64,000 nt of DNA, from contig CM043009.1 in the NCBI GenBank assembly GCA_023678885.1, positions 11,525,117-11,589,116 of the forward strand, given 5' to 3'. The notes beneath the pieces were generated by a model. The model was given only the letters and a program-made list of their open reading frames with translations. It was not told where the DNA came from and did not search any database. This document shows, piece by piece, positions 36,761-47,517 of this stretch (positions are counted from its first letter, which is position 1; every line of letters starts with the position of its first letter). The DNA is from Pogostemon cablin (taxonomy: Eukaryota > Streptophyta > Magnoliopsida > Lamiales > Lamiaceae). A program made the translations under genes and the position numbers.

Positions 36761-37370
36761 TGTAATTTGGTCAGCACGTTCAGATCTTGTGGATGTACAT
36801 TCTGAACGGTGGAGATCGAATTTGGGGCTTTTTCGTGCTAGGATTACGCTGAAAACAGAAGCAGATTTTTGGGCGATTCTGTTTTGCGCAGTCGAGGGAA
36901 AAGAGCCGTTTCTCACAAACTAACCGTGAGATCGAGCTGTAATTTGGTCAGTACGTTCAGACCTTATGGATGTACATTTTGAACGGTGGAGATCGAATTT
37001 GGAGCTTTTTCTTGCTGGGATTACGCTGAAAACAGAAGCAGATATTTGGGCGATTCTGTTTTGCGCAGTCGGGGGAAAAGAGCCGTTTATATCAAACTAT
37101 CCGTTGGATCGGGCTGTAATTTGGTCAGAAAGTTCATACCTTGTGTATATAAATTCTGAACGGTGGAGATCGAATTTGGAGCTTGTTCTTGCTGGGATTA
37201 CGCTGAAAACAGAAGCAGATCTTTGGGCGATTCTGTTTTGCGCAGTCGAGGGAAAAGACCCGTTTCTCACAAAATAACCGTTGGATCGACTTGTAATTTG
37301 GACAGCATGTTCAGGACTTATAGCAATAGATTTTGGACGGTGGAGATTGGATTCTGAGAGTTTTGCAGTT
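36761..37370 (+). repeat. Tandem repeat of about 177 bp in the inner copia leader
   Basis: Three full units and one partial, starting at 36761, 36939, 37115 and 37292 (tgtaatttgg landmarks; spacing 178, 176 and 177 bp). Each contains gaacggtggagatcg and a block of aaaacagaagcagat. The outer element has about one unit at 45566-45850, so the array expanded in this lineage. Frames here are by-products. Confidence 0.92.
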
Positions 37371-37799
37371 TCGAACTACGAACGACAGTTGGTGTAGTTT
37401 GGTGTTGCGCGTTGGGCTGAACTTGGTTTCATGCAAGTAGGCCCTTGGACGAGCGACAGTCCGGGCGAGGGGCGCTCGTCAAGGCACTTGGAGCGCTCCC
37501 TGACACTATTGGCGGTGGGATATGGCGATGGATGTCTTGGGGCACAAGCAATCCTGCTTGTTGCGTAAGGCATCGATTCCACAGTAGGAGTGTCGGACAA
37601 GACATTAAAATTTAGAGGCGTTTTTATTCCTAATATATATAACTGTCATAATTGATTTAATTGTCTATTATTGTTATATATATATGGATGCCTGATCTCT
37701 ATGATTTATTGTCTTATATAGAAGCATGCTAGATTGCGTATTATATTTGGTATATTATATGCATGTATTGCTAGAGTGTTGGATAAGACATCCAATTTT

Positions 37800-38058
37800 A
37801 GGAAAACTAATTCCTAATATATAACTGCCATAATAGATTGTATATTATTGTTATATATGGATGTCGAATTAATTCCTAATATATGACTGCTATAATTGAT
37901 TTAATAATCTATTATTGTCATATATGGATGTCGAATTAATTCCTAATATATAACTGCTATAATTAATTGTCTATTATTGTTATATATGGATGTTGAATTA
38001 ATTCCTAATATATAACTGACATAATTGATTTAATTATCTATTATTGTTGTATATGGTT
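37800..38058 (+). repeat. AT-rich minisatellite in the inner copia leader
   Basis: About four units of 60-67 bp, each with ttcctaatatataactg and attgttatatatggatg. A related single unit lies at about 37625-37690, and similar sequence is present in the outer element near 44690-44890 (complement). Confidence 0.8.
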
Positions 38059-38064
38059 GCTCGT

Positions 38065-38250
38065 CGATATCGATGATTTCGATAATCTAGACGATATCGA
38101 CGATCGATATCGATAGTTTTGGAATGTTGATAATCTTGATATTTTTTGAATATTTGATAATCTAATCGATATCGATGATTTTGATAATCTGGACGACATC
38201 GACGGTCGATATCGATGGTTTCGAAAATTGGACAATCTGGAAATTTCAAA
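38065..38250 (+). repeat. 102-bp duplication rich in TCGATATCGA palindromes
   Basis: Two copies starting at 38065 and 38167 (cgatatcgatgattt landmark), with many cgatatcg and gatatc dyads. Minus-strand frames of 71 and 86 aa across it are periodic by-products. Confidence 0.75.
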
Positions 38251-38476
38251 ATTTTGATAGTGTGGAAGTCTTTGATGATATTCGTGCCTGATGGCGAACA
38301 ATCGAATTCGCTGATATATAACTGTTAATGATTGATTTAATTATTAATTATTGTTATATATGTATGCATGACTCTCTGGGATTTACTGCCTCATGTGCCG
38401 TGATAGGAGCATGCTAGAATTGCGTATTTTATTTTATGAATATTATATGCATGTAAAACCCTCAGTTTTAAATAAC

Positions 38477-38491
38477 TAAGTGGGAGAGGGG
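38477..38491 (+). other. Internal polypurine-tract-like motif, inner copia
   Basis: taagtgggagagggg repeats the core of the 3' tract (taagtgggagat at 42032-42043) about 2 kb after the primer site. The same motif lies at the homologous place in the outer (44570-44584, complement) and third (53145-53159) elements. Confidence 0.6.
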
Positions 38492-38538
38492 ATTGGTAAT
38501 TAATTCCCGCGGCCTCCATTATTGGTTTGTTAGTAATG

Positions 38539-38700
38539 TGAATAAACTTGCGCGTCGGCATTAGAGCCTTCCTCCCCATCGGATGAGTTTATTCATGGAT
38601 ATTGCTGGAACAGGCTTCTTTAAAATTATGTTTGTAATGTGATGCACATGAACTTGCGCGTTGGCTTAGACCTTCCTCCCTATCGGATGAGTTCATGTGC
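38539..38700 (+). other. Pair of stem-loops in the inner copia leader
   Basis: Hairpin 1 pairs tgaataaact (38539-38548) with agtttattca (38586-38595). Hairpin 2 pairs gcacatgaact (38644-38654) with agttcatgtgc (38690-38700). Loops of about 35-40 nt share ttgcgcgt near the 5' side and cttcctcc near the 3' side. Arms differ between hairpins and between elements while staying paired. Confidence 0.75.
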
Positions 38701-39059
38701 GGATCACTGTACAGACTTATAATTGATGACTGTAGGAAGTTATCCGAGCGCGTGTGTACTTCTCCATCTGTAAGGTACATAAGCTTGGGCCGCGGACTTG
38801 GGGTCAAATAATGGTGTACACTTAGGTGTAAATAATAAGTATCCTCCCCATCGGAGTCACTGCTTTTATTTGCATGACTAAAGAGGAACCGACTATTAAT
38901 TATTTTGTCATAAAGTTAGGTTGACAAATGAAATTAATGGGTAAAACCTTCTCTTGTAAATGTTCGGGTTTGTAAACGTCCACACTATCGTGGCTTGCAG
39001 ACTCACGGTGCTTGAGATGTCGGTGAATTTTAATTTTATATTATTTTGAGAGAATCAAT

Positions 39060-42030
39060 ATAAAAGGATAAAATTCGAAGATTTGATCGGTGTATTTATT
39101 TATGATTCTCTGTAATTTCAAATGGTTTTATCTCGCTTATTGTTGACTAAAAGAAATTATATTTACTGGTCCAAAATTAGATGATTAGAAAAGAATCTTG
39201 GTTTTGAATTTTACTGCTTAAGAAAATACATGTGTGTTCTCACAATGGACGTCTCATGATGCCTATTAAAGTCTCTAGTGAAGAGATGAGAGGTTCATAG
39301 AAATATGATGGTCTCATGTAACTCTTCGGATACTTGAGTAAGTTAAAAGGTAGAAGATCATGATTTAATTTGATGAATGAATTGGGAAAGCATGGAGTAT
39401 AAATTGAAGGGAAACCTAGATCAATTTAATTCTTTGTGAATTGCCTAGATGTTTTTGAGTAAGTTCCACCTGAATTACAATAGGATGTATATGGTGGAAA
39501 ACTTCTGGCAAAACATGTGGCAAAGGAAAGCCATTTTCATCATAATGTGAACAAGTTTTATATCTTATTCACTAGTTGTTTAAAACATGATTAGTGATGG
39601 CATTTACTGACACGAAGTGTTTAGATACTGGAATCACTAAATGTTTATTACTAAGTGAGGATAAGATTGTTATGACATGGGTAAAACTACAAGAGTAGTG
39701 GCTATTGCAGTGGGAGTTGTTTATTTATCTTACGATATGAATAAACGTTTGATTTTATGAAATTGTCTTTACGTACATTTTCATAGAAAGAATTTGATTT
39801 CGGTTTCTATGCATTAATAGATGGATACTCCATTTCATTTAAATGACATGGTCATTAAAATGAATGATAGAGTTGTAATCTGTTATGGTACGTTGGTGAA
39901 CAATTTGTACACTCTTAAATCATGTTTATTCCCTGGATGCGACAAATAGTAATTAATAATGAGTCTTCTAATCTAGTAAGAGAAAGGTACCTTCGGAAAT
40001 GAATTTCCCACCTTAATGGTGTGACGAATAGAAGGAATAGCACTCTTATGGTAGTGATTAGATAGATGATGAATTATTTGGAATTACTAAATTCATTTTA
40101 TGGATATGCCCTAGGAACAGTAATTCGTAAGAATGTTTATCTGTTTGTGGGATATCCTAGAAAAATGAAGGATGATTTATTTAGTCCACAAGATCGAAGA
40201 GTGATTGTTAACATAAACACTAGATTTTTGGAAAAGGACTATGTAATAAATCAAATACCCATGTATAAGTTGTTCTAAAGGAAGTGAGAGGAAAACACGA
40301 AGTATTAGTACCAAGTGTACAAGAGGATATACCACAAGGTAAACTGCGACGCGTGTCACATCTGATATACAATTGCGTGTAGTGTCTTCTCGTAGTGGGA
40401 AGGTTGTTCTAACACCTGATAGATATATGTTTTGGGAGAGTCGTGAGGCTTGGTCCCTAGTAAACATGGAGTTAACCCACGGATACGACGAAGCACTACA
40501 AGTTAGAAATGCCTAAATCTTAACAAATTGCAATAAATGTTGAAATAGAATCAATAGATTCTAAATAAGATCTGGATGATTGTAGAACCACGGATGGTGT
40601 GAAAACCATTGGAAGTGGTCATACAAAATAAAAGAGGATCATACGGTAAGGTGAAAACCTTATAAGTAAAGCTTGTTGGGAAAAGGTATACTCATAAAGA
40701 AAGGGTTCGATGATGAGAAAACCTGTTCGCCAGTAGCTATGCTTATGTTGATCCTGACTCTTTTATCTGTTGCTACTCATATGAAATATGAGGGATAGCA
40801 AATAGATGTCGAGACAGCTTTCCTGATTGAAAGTCTTAAGGGAAACATCTATGTGAAGCAACCAGAGTGATTCATTGCAAAGAGCTAAGAGCATTGTGAT
40901 AGTGAGCTTAAAAGTGTCCATTAATGGACTAAAACAAGCTTCAAGATCATGAAACATCCGTTTTGATGAGGTAATCCAGTGACATGGATCTAATCAATGA
41001 TCGGATGGGTCTTGTGTATTGAAAAGAGTGATGGAAACGTGGTGGTATTACTTGTACTATACATAGATATTATCTTGCTCATTGGAGACAATGAAAGAGT
41101 ATTATCGGGCGTATGGGGTATGGTTAATAAAGCGGTATAAGATGAAGGACTTAAGAGGAGCAAAAATATCCTTTTGATCACGGTAATACGGATCACAAGA
41201 AAGGATGTTATGCTTATCTCAAGCTTCATGAAATGATACAATCCTTACTCGTTTTAGCATGTGACTTTATCTAAGGAAATGTGTCTTGAGACACAAAAGG
41301 AAGATAAAGGAGATGAAAGCAGTTCCTTATGCTTCGATAAATGAGGAAGCCTAATCTAAGGAATGCTATACATGAGTATGGATATCTGTTTTGGTAAATG
41401 CATGAACAGTGGGTATCAACGTAACCTGGAACAAGAATGATGAGCTATGGTAAGACATATATGAAGTGCCTGAGAAGGACTGGAAATTATATGTAAGCTT
41501 ACTGGACAGATTCACTGCTTCTTGTGGATTACGTAGATTCAGATTTTTTAGTCAGATTGGACGGCAGTAAATCCAACTCAAGGTTATGTGTTTAATTTTA
41601 GGAAGTTGAGTCATAATGTGGAGGAGTGTTATATAGAAATGTATTTCAGACTTCGGACTCCATATGGAAAGATGATAAATTGGAACCTATGAGGCAACCA
41701 ATGTATCTGTATGACTCTAAAAACTTCATGATGGACTTTGGTGTGATTCTAAGTTTGCCCAAGGTTATCACAATTTATATTGATGATATTGGTGCAGTTG
41801 CAAACTTAAAGGAATCACGAGTCCATAAGGCAATTAAACACATGGAGCGCGAGTACCACCTATTATGAGAAATCGTATGATGAGGGGAAGGTTGTTGTCA
41901 CCTAGATTGCATCGGATGATAACCTAGTAAATCCATTTACAAGGACCTTAAGGCGAGAGCTTTTGATGGTCGTGTAGTGGGAGTGGAAATCAGATGTATG
42001 GCAGAAGACATGACAGCATAGTCTTTTAGT
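39060..42030 (+). pseudogene. Decayed copia gag-pol (inner element)
   Basis: Gag-like traces lie at about 39110-39560 with no open frame. A protease-end and gag-pre-integrase trace lies at about 39720-39950. About 490 bp of integrase core is then missing at about 40005, and the later integrase (MNYLELLNSFYGYAL, then FVGYPRKMK) is at 40066-40278. RT's catalytic box at 41060-41071 encodes YIDI instead of YVDD. The RNase H end is at 41626-41868 (DDIGAVANLKESR), followed by the shared double stop at 41878-41883. Many stops separate the pieces. Confidence 0.85.
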
Positions 42031-42031
42031 A

Positions 42032-42043
42032 TAAGTGGGAGAT
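42032..42043 (+). other. Inner copia polypurine tract
   Basis: taagtgggagat directly abuts the 3' LTR. Confidence 0.9.
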
Positions 42044-43430
42044 TGTTGGATTGTATACTAAAAGTCTAGCTTTTTGTATGAACAATGTTATAACAATTAA
42101 TTTGAAATGAGAATCATATTATCAAATAATTGCATCTTATAATTTATTTATATGTTCGATGCAATAGTCCACTTACTTTATACTGTAGATAATATGTTGT
42201 GCGACAACACGCAGAAGATCATATTATCGATTTCCTTATAAAGTATAAACAGATGCTCACAACCGAGATAGACGGGGACTCTCTATCGGGATGGTTGTAG
42301 TGTGTTTTGGTATTAGCTTGTCTTGGCTATAGAATCACATTAGTGCACTTGTGTGTATTGAGCAGGGCCGCTTGAGATCGTTCGACTTATACTGACTTAT
42401 AGGAGAACTTGATCTCAGTTATTATGGAAGTTCGTGCTCTTAATCCCTATACAATAACCTCGACACGTAGGGCAGTATGTATTTCTTTGATTCATCAATG
42501 GATGAGATTTACATGTTATTAAATCAACAAACTCGATGAGTTGGGAAGTAGTGCTGTCTCTATGGTGTGCTGTTGATTGTAGAAGGAATCCGTGTCCGTC
42601 ATAGGTTGATGATGTCCCCTTGAGGAGCTCATAAGGATTATCATGTAAACCCTGCAGGTGGAATTTATTCCGGCATGATAATGAGGTTGAGTGGTACTAC
42701 TCTTGGATGAGATATTAATTAATTGAGTTGTCAGTAACTTAAATTAATTAATGGACATTGTATATCTTAAACATGGGGAGACTAACGGGCTCATAATAAG
42801 AAGGAGCCCAAAACGTAATTTTGGGATTGGTACGGTAGTGCAGTAATAATATTTTAGTGGAATATATTATTATTATTGGACTTAAGTATAAGCTTTGGGC
42901 TAAGCTTGGATACTTAAGCCCAATGGAGGCCCAATTCAATTTCTCCTCCTGGTCCCTGCTGTAGCCCATGTATATAAGTCACCTCAGTTTGTTCTAAACC
43001 TAACTCTGCGCCTAACATACGAGAGAGAGAGTGAACAGCAGATTGAGTAGGTCTCGTAGATCGTCGCCCACACGACGTCGAGATCGGACTTGGGACATAC
43101 AGCAGAAGACCGGAAGGTCGTTTGCTGCTGCAGTTTGTCATGTTCCAAAATTCATATAAAATCGTACAGTTCTTCGATTTTGATGTATTATATACTGATG
43201 GAAAGCTGTCGAAGAGAGGATCGTCTGAGTACAAAGATCACTTAATTCCGACATCAGAAGAGGAACTTATGGCTATTCTCGTGGGACTGCGCAGACTGCC
43301 AGCGAGAATTCAACCTCTACATCAACCCTTGGTGAAATGTAATGCGTTTCATGTTTACTTGCTTCCGCTGCTTGTTAGAAATACATGGAACCCTAACGGG
43401 TCACGTTAACCAAACGATCGAGCGCCAACA
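42044..43430 (+). repeat. Inner copia 3' LTR (1387 bp)
   Basis: Same length as the 5' LTR with about 22 substitutions, followed by the target copy gtatc at 43431-43435. Confidence 0.95.
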
Positions 43431-43435
43431 GTATC

Positions 43436-44340
43436 TACATACTTCGTGGCAGTAAATGCCATCACTAATCATGTTTTAAACAACTAGTGAATAAGATATA
43501 AAACTTGTTCACATTATGATGAAAATGGCTTTCCTTTGCCACATGTTTTGCCAGAAGTTTTCCACCATATACATCCTATTGTAATTCAAGTGGAACTTAC
43601 TCAAAAACATCTAGGCAATTCACGAAGAATTAAATTGATCTAGGTTTCACTTCAATTTATACTCCATGCTTTCCCAATTCATTCATCAAATTAAATCATG
43701 ATCTTCTGCCTTTTAACTTACTCAAGTATCCGAAGAGTTACATGAGACCATCATATTTCTATGAACCTCTCATCTCTTCACTAGAGACTTTAATAGGCAT
43801 CATGAGACGTCCCTTGTGAGAACACACATGTATTTTCTTAAGCAGTAAAATTCAAAACCAAGATTCTTTTCTAATCATCTAATTGGACAAGTAAATATAA
43901 TTTCTTTTAGTTAATAATATGTGAGATAAAACCATTTGAAAATCAGAGAATCATAAATTAATTTACCGATCAAAACTTCGAATTTTATCCTTTTATATTG
44001 ATTCCCTCAAAACAATATAAAAATAAAATTCACCGACATCTCAAGCACCGTGAGTCTGCAAGCCACGTTAGTGTGGACATTTACAAACCCGAACATTTAC
44101 AAGAGAAGGTTTTACCCATTAATTTTATTTGTCAACCAAACTTCATGACAAAATAATTAATAGTCGGTTCCTCTTTAGCCATGCAAATAATAGCAGTGAC
44201 TCCGTTGGGGAGGATACTAATTATTTACATCTAAGTGTACACCATTATTTGATTTCAAGTCCGCTGCCCAAGCTTATGTGCCTTACTGTTGGAGAAGTAC
44301 ACACGCGCTCAGATAACTTTCTACAACCATCAATTATATA
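43436..44340 (-). pseudogene. Decayed gag region of the outer copia element
   Basis: On the minus strand this matches the inner element at about 38750-39600 and the third at about 53400-54260. It has no long open frame. The homology, not any protein signature I can name, identifies it as the gag-containing segment. Confidence 0.6.
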
Positions 44341-44358
44341 AGTTTGTACTAGTGAACC

Positions 44359-44524
44359 GCATATAAGCTCATCCGTTAGGGAGGAAGGCACTATAGCCAA
44401 CGCGCAAGTCCATATGCATCACATTACAAACAATAATTATTTAAAGAAGTTTGTACCAGTGATCCGTGAATAAACTCATCCGTTAGGGAGGAAGGCTCTA
44501 TTGCGAACGCGCAAGTTTACTCAC
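44359..44524 (-). other. Pair of stem-loops in the outer copia leader
   Basis: Read on the minus strand. Segments 44514-44524 and 44466-44476 pair over 11 bp with one G-U. Segments 44407-44417 and 44359-44369 pair with two G-U and one mismatch. They correspond in position and order to the hairpins at 38539-38700 and 53206-53366. Confidence 0.7.
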
Positions 44525-44569
44525 ATCACTTACAAACCAATACTGGAGGCAGCGGGAATTTTTACCAAT

Positions 44570-44584
44570 CCCCTCTCCCACTTA
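44570..44584 (-). other. Internal polypurine-tract-like motif, outer copia
   Basis: The complement reads taagtgggagagggg, identical to the motif in the other two copia elements. Confidence 0.6.
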
Positions 44585-45008
44585 GTTATTTAAGACCGAG
44601 GGTTTTTACATGCATATAATATTTCAGAATAAAATATGCAACCTAGCATGCTCATACTTCCAAATATATAACAATAATTGACCAATAAAACAATTATAGC
44701 AGTTATATATAAGGAAATAAATTGCCAAAAATAAGTTGACTTGATCAATACTCCAACACATATGCATATAATATACCAAATATAATACGCAATCTAGCAT
44801 GCTTCTATTTAAGGCAATAAATCATAGAGAATCATGCATACATATATAACAATAATCAATTAATAAATCAATTATAACAGTTATATAACAGCGAATTCGA
44901 TTGTTCGCCACCAATCACGAATGCGGACAACTGCGATGGGGATCGACCTCCCTGCAGCCTGCTGCACCACTCTGGCACCCTGCCCGATCATATTGTGAAG
45001 ACTCACGC

Positions 45009-45490
45009 GGAACCTGATGCAGACTAGTCGAACTTGATGCAAACCCGCTCGAACCTAGTGCAGAGTCGATCGAACCTGATGCAGACCAATCGAACCTGAT
45101 GTGAATCCGCTCGAACCTGGTGCATCATTGATCGAACCTGATGCAGACCAACCGAACCTGATGCAAATTCGCTCGAACCTGGTGTAGCATCAATCGAACC
45201 TGATGTAGACCAATCGAACCTGATACAAATCCGCTCGAACCTGGTACAGCATCGATCGAACCTGATGTAGACCAATCGAACCTGATACAAATCCGCTTGA
45301 ACCTGGTGCAGCATCGATCGAACCTGATGTAGACCAACCGAACCTGATGTAAATCTGCTCGAACCTGGTGTAGCATCAATCGAACCTGATGCAGACCAAT
45401 CGAACCTGATACAAATCCGCTCGAACCTGGTACAGCATCGATCGAACCTGATGTAGATGAATCGAACCTGATGCAAATCCGCTCGAACTG
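45009..45490 (-). repeat. 62-bp minisatellite in the outer copia leader
   Basis: The landmark gctcgaac (gcttgaac once) recurs at 45047, 45109, 45171, 45233, 45295, 45357, 45419 and 45481, an exact 62-bp period. Each unit is three sub-repeats of 20-21 bp built on tcgaacctg. The constant period implies recent expansion. It is absent from the inner and third elements. Minus-strand frames of 150 and 125 aa through it are periodic by-products, since 62 is not a multiple of three. Confidence 0.95.
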
Positions 45491-46110
45491 TCGCTCGTCC
45501 AAGGGCCTACTTGCACGGAATCAAGTTCAGCCCAACGCGCAATATCAAACTACACCAACTGTCGTTCAGGGTTCGCAATTGTAGGAACCTAGGAATCCAA
45601 TCTCCACCGTCCAGAATCTACGCCTGTGAGTTTTGAACATTCTGTCCAAATTACAGGTCGATCCAACGGTTAGATTGTGAGAAATAGCTCTTTTCCCTCG
45701 ACTGCGCAGAACAGAATCGCCCAAAAAACTGCTTCTGTTTTCGGCGTATTCCCAATAACACAAAGCTTCAAATACGATCTTTACCGTTCAGAATGTACAT
45801 CCACATAATCTGAACGTGCTGACCAAAATTCATCCTGATCCGACGGTTGAAACTTCGGTTATTGCCTCTGCAATATCACTGCGCTGGATTTTCTCTCAAT
45901 TTCTTCCTTCCATGTGAAATTGACGAACAGTTTTCGTCGAATCCTCTCACACACAATCATCAACGAACAGATATGATATAGGGTATATTTCACATAGGGA
46001 TATTCATGGTTTGCGCAGTAAAACCAAAACCCTAAACATGCGATCCTAATTTCAAAAAATTAATCACATAAACCCTAGCATAACGTGTCACGCTTCACCA
46101 CGAAACCGAA

Positions 46111-46122
46111 GCTCTGATACCA
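46111..46122 (-). other. Outer copia primer-binding site
   Basis: The complement reads tggtatcagagc, the initiator-Met type. It lies two bases inside the 5' LTR of the minus-strand element. Confidence 0.92.
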
Positions 46123-46124
46123 AT

Positions 46125-47517
46125 TGTTGGTGCTTGGATCATTTGGTTAACATGACCTGTTAGGATACCATGCGTTTCTGTCACAGCGGAAGCAATAAAT
46201 CATAGAAACGATTACCATTCACCAAGGTATGTTGATGAAGATTAATTCTCGCAGGCAGCCTGCGCAGCCCCACGAGAATGACCATAACTTCCTCGTTTGA
46301 TGTCGGAATTGAATGATCTTTATGGTCAGACTATCCTCTCTTCAACGGCTTTCCATCAGTATATTGATTATTAAATTCTGAGCAATTTACGATTTTATAT
46401 CAATTTCGCAAGGTGGCAGATAGCAGCAGCAAACTACCTTCTGATCTTCTGCCGTATGTCCCAAGTCCGATCTCGACGTCGTGTAGGCGACGATCTACGA
46501 GACCTCCTCAATATTCTCTCAACCCTCATCACACATGAATAATCAGTTAGATTAGATTAGGGTTCCAGATAAGTAGAGGTGACTTATATACATGGGCTAC
46601 AGCAGGGACCAGGAGGAGAAATTGGGTTGGGCCTCCATTGGGCTTAAGTATCCAAGCTTAGCCCAAAGCTTATACTTAAGTCCAATAATAATAATATATT
46701 CCACTAAAATATTATTATTGTACTACCGTACCAATCCCAAAATTACGTTTTGGGCTCCTTCTTATTATGAGCCCGTTAGTCTCCCCATGTTTAAGATATA
46801 CAATGTCCATTAATTAATTTAAGTTACTGACAACTCAATTAATTAATATCTCATCCAAGAGTAGTACCACTCAACCTCATTATCATGTCGGAATAAATTC
46901 CACCTGCAGGGTTTACATGATAATCCTTATGAGCTCCTCAAGGGGATATCATCAACCTATGACGGACACGGATTCCTTCTACAATCAACAGCACACCATA
47001 GAGACAGCACTATTTCCCAACTCATCGAGTTTGTTGATTTAATTACATGTAAATCTCACCCATTGATGAATCAAAGAAATACATACTGCCCTACGTGTCG
47101 AGGTTATTGTATAGGGATTAAGAGCATGAACTTCCATAATAACTGAGATCAATTTCTCCTATAAGTCATTATAAGTCGAACGATCTCAAGCGGTCCTGCT
47201 CAATACACACAAGTGCACTAATGTGATTCTATAGCCAAGACAAGCTAATACCAAACCACACTACAACCATCCCGATAGAGAGTCCCCGTCTATCTCGGTT
47301 GTGAGCATCTGTTTATACTTTATAAGGAAACCGATAATATGATCTTCCGCGTGTTGTCGCACAACATATTATCTACAGTATAAAGTAAGTGGACTATTGC
47401 ATCGAACATATAAATAAATTATAAGATGCAATCATTTGATCATATGATTCTCATTTCAAATTAATTGTTATAACATTGTTCATACAAAAAGCTAGACTTT
47501 TAGTATACAATCCAACA
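46125..47517 (-). repeat. Outer copia 5' LTR (1393 bp)
   Basis: Matches 30773-32164 with about 35 differences, and is followed by the target copy cgaat at 47518-47522. The 73-aa frame inside is the same LTR by-product found in the other copies. Confidence 0.94.

Larger units (their letters stand above)
35056..43430 (+). mobile_element. Inner Ty1/copia retrotransposon, nested in the outer element
   Basis: An 8,375-bp element of the same family as its host but in the opposite orientation, with two 1387-bp LTRs and a 5-bp target duplication. About 22 LTR differences make it younger than the outer element, as nesting requires. Its leader carries expanded tandem repeats (36761-37370, 37800-38058, 38065-38250). 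The pol is decayed, and about 490 bp covering the integrase core is missing at about 40005 relative to the other two elements. Confidence 0.95.
30773..47517 (-). mobile_element. Outer Ty1/copia retrotransposon, minus strand, carrying a nested copy of its own family
   Basis: Bounded by TGTTGG...CCAACA LTRs and a perfect 5-bp target duplication, cgaat, at 30768-30772 and 47518-47522. The primer site at 46111-46122 and the polypurine tract at 32165-32176 both read on the minus strand. Without the inner element it is 8,365 bp. LTR divergence is about 35 differences in 1,392 bp, the highest of the four elements. Its interior is split at 35055/43436. The PBS-proximal part (43436-46124) holds the leader and a decayed gag, and the LTR-proximal part (32165-35055) holds decayed integrase, RT and RNase H. 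The long LTRs, iMet primer site and taagtgggaga tract recall Angela/BARE-like copia elements, but that placement is tentative. Confidence 0.93.

Noticed and set aside
45009..45490. Array with regular period that could suggest CRISPR or a repeat protein (minus-strand frames of 125 and 150 aa)
   Set aside because: There are no distinct spacers, the genome is a plant's, and 62 bp is not a multiple of three, so the peptide repeats are frame-rotating by-products.
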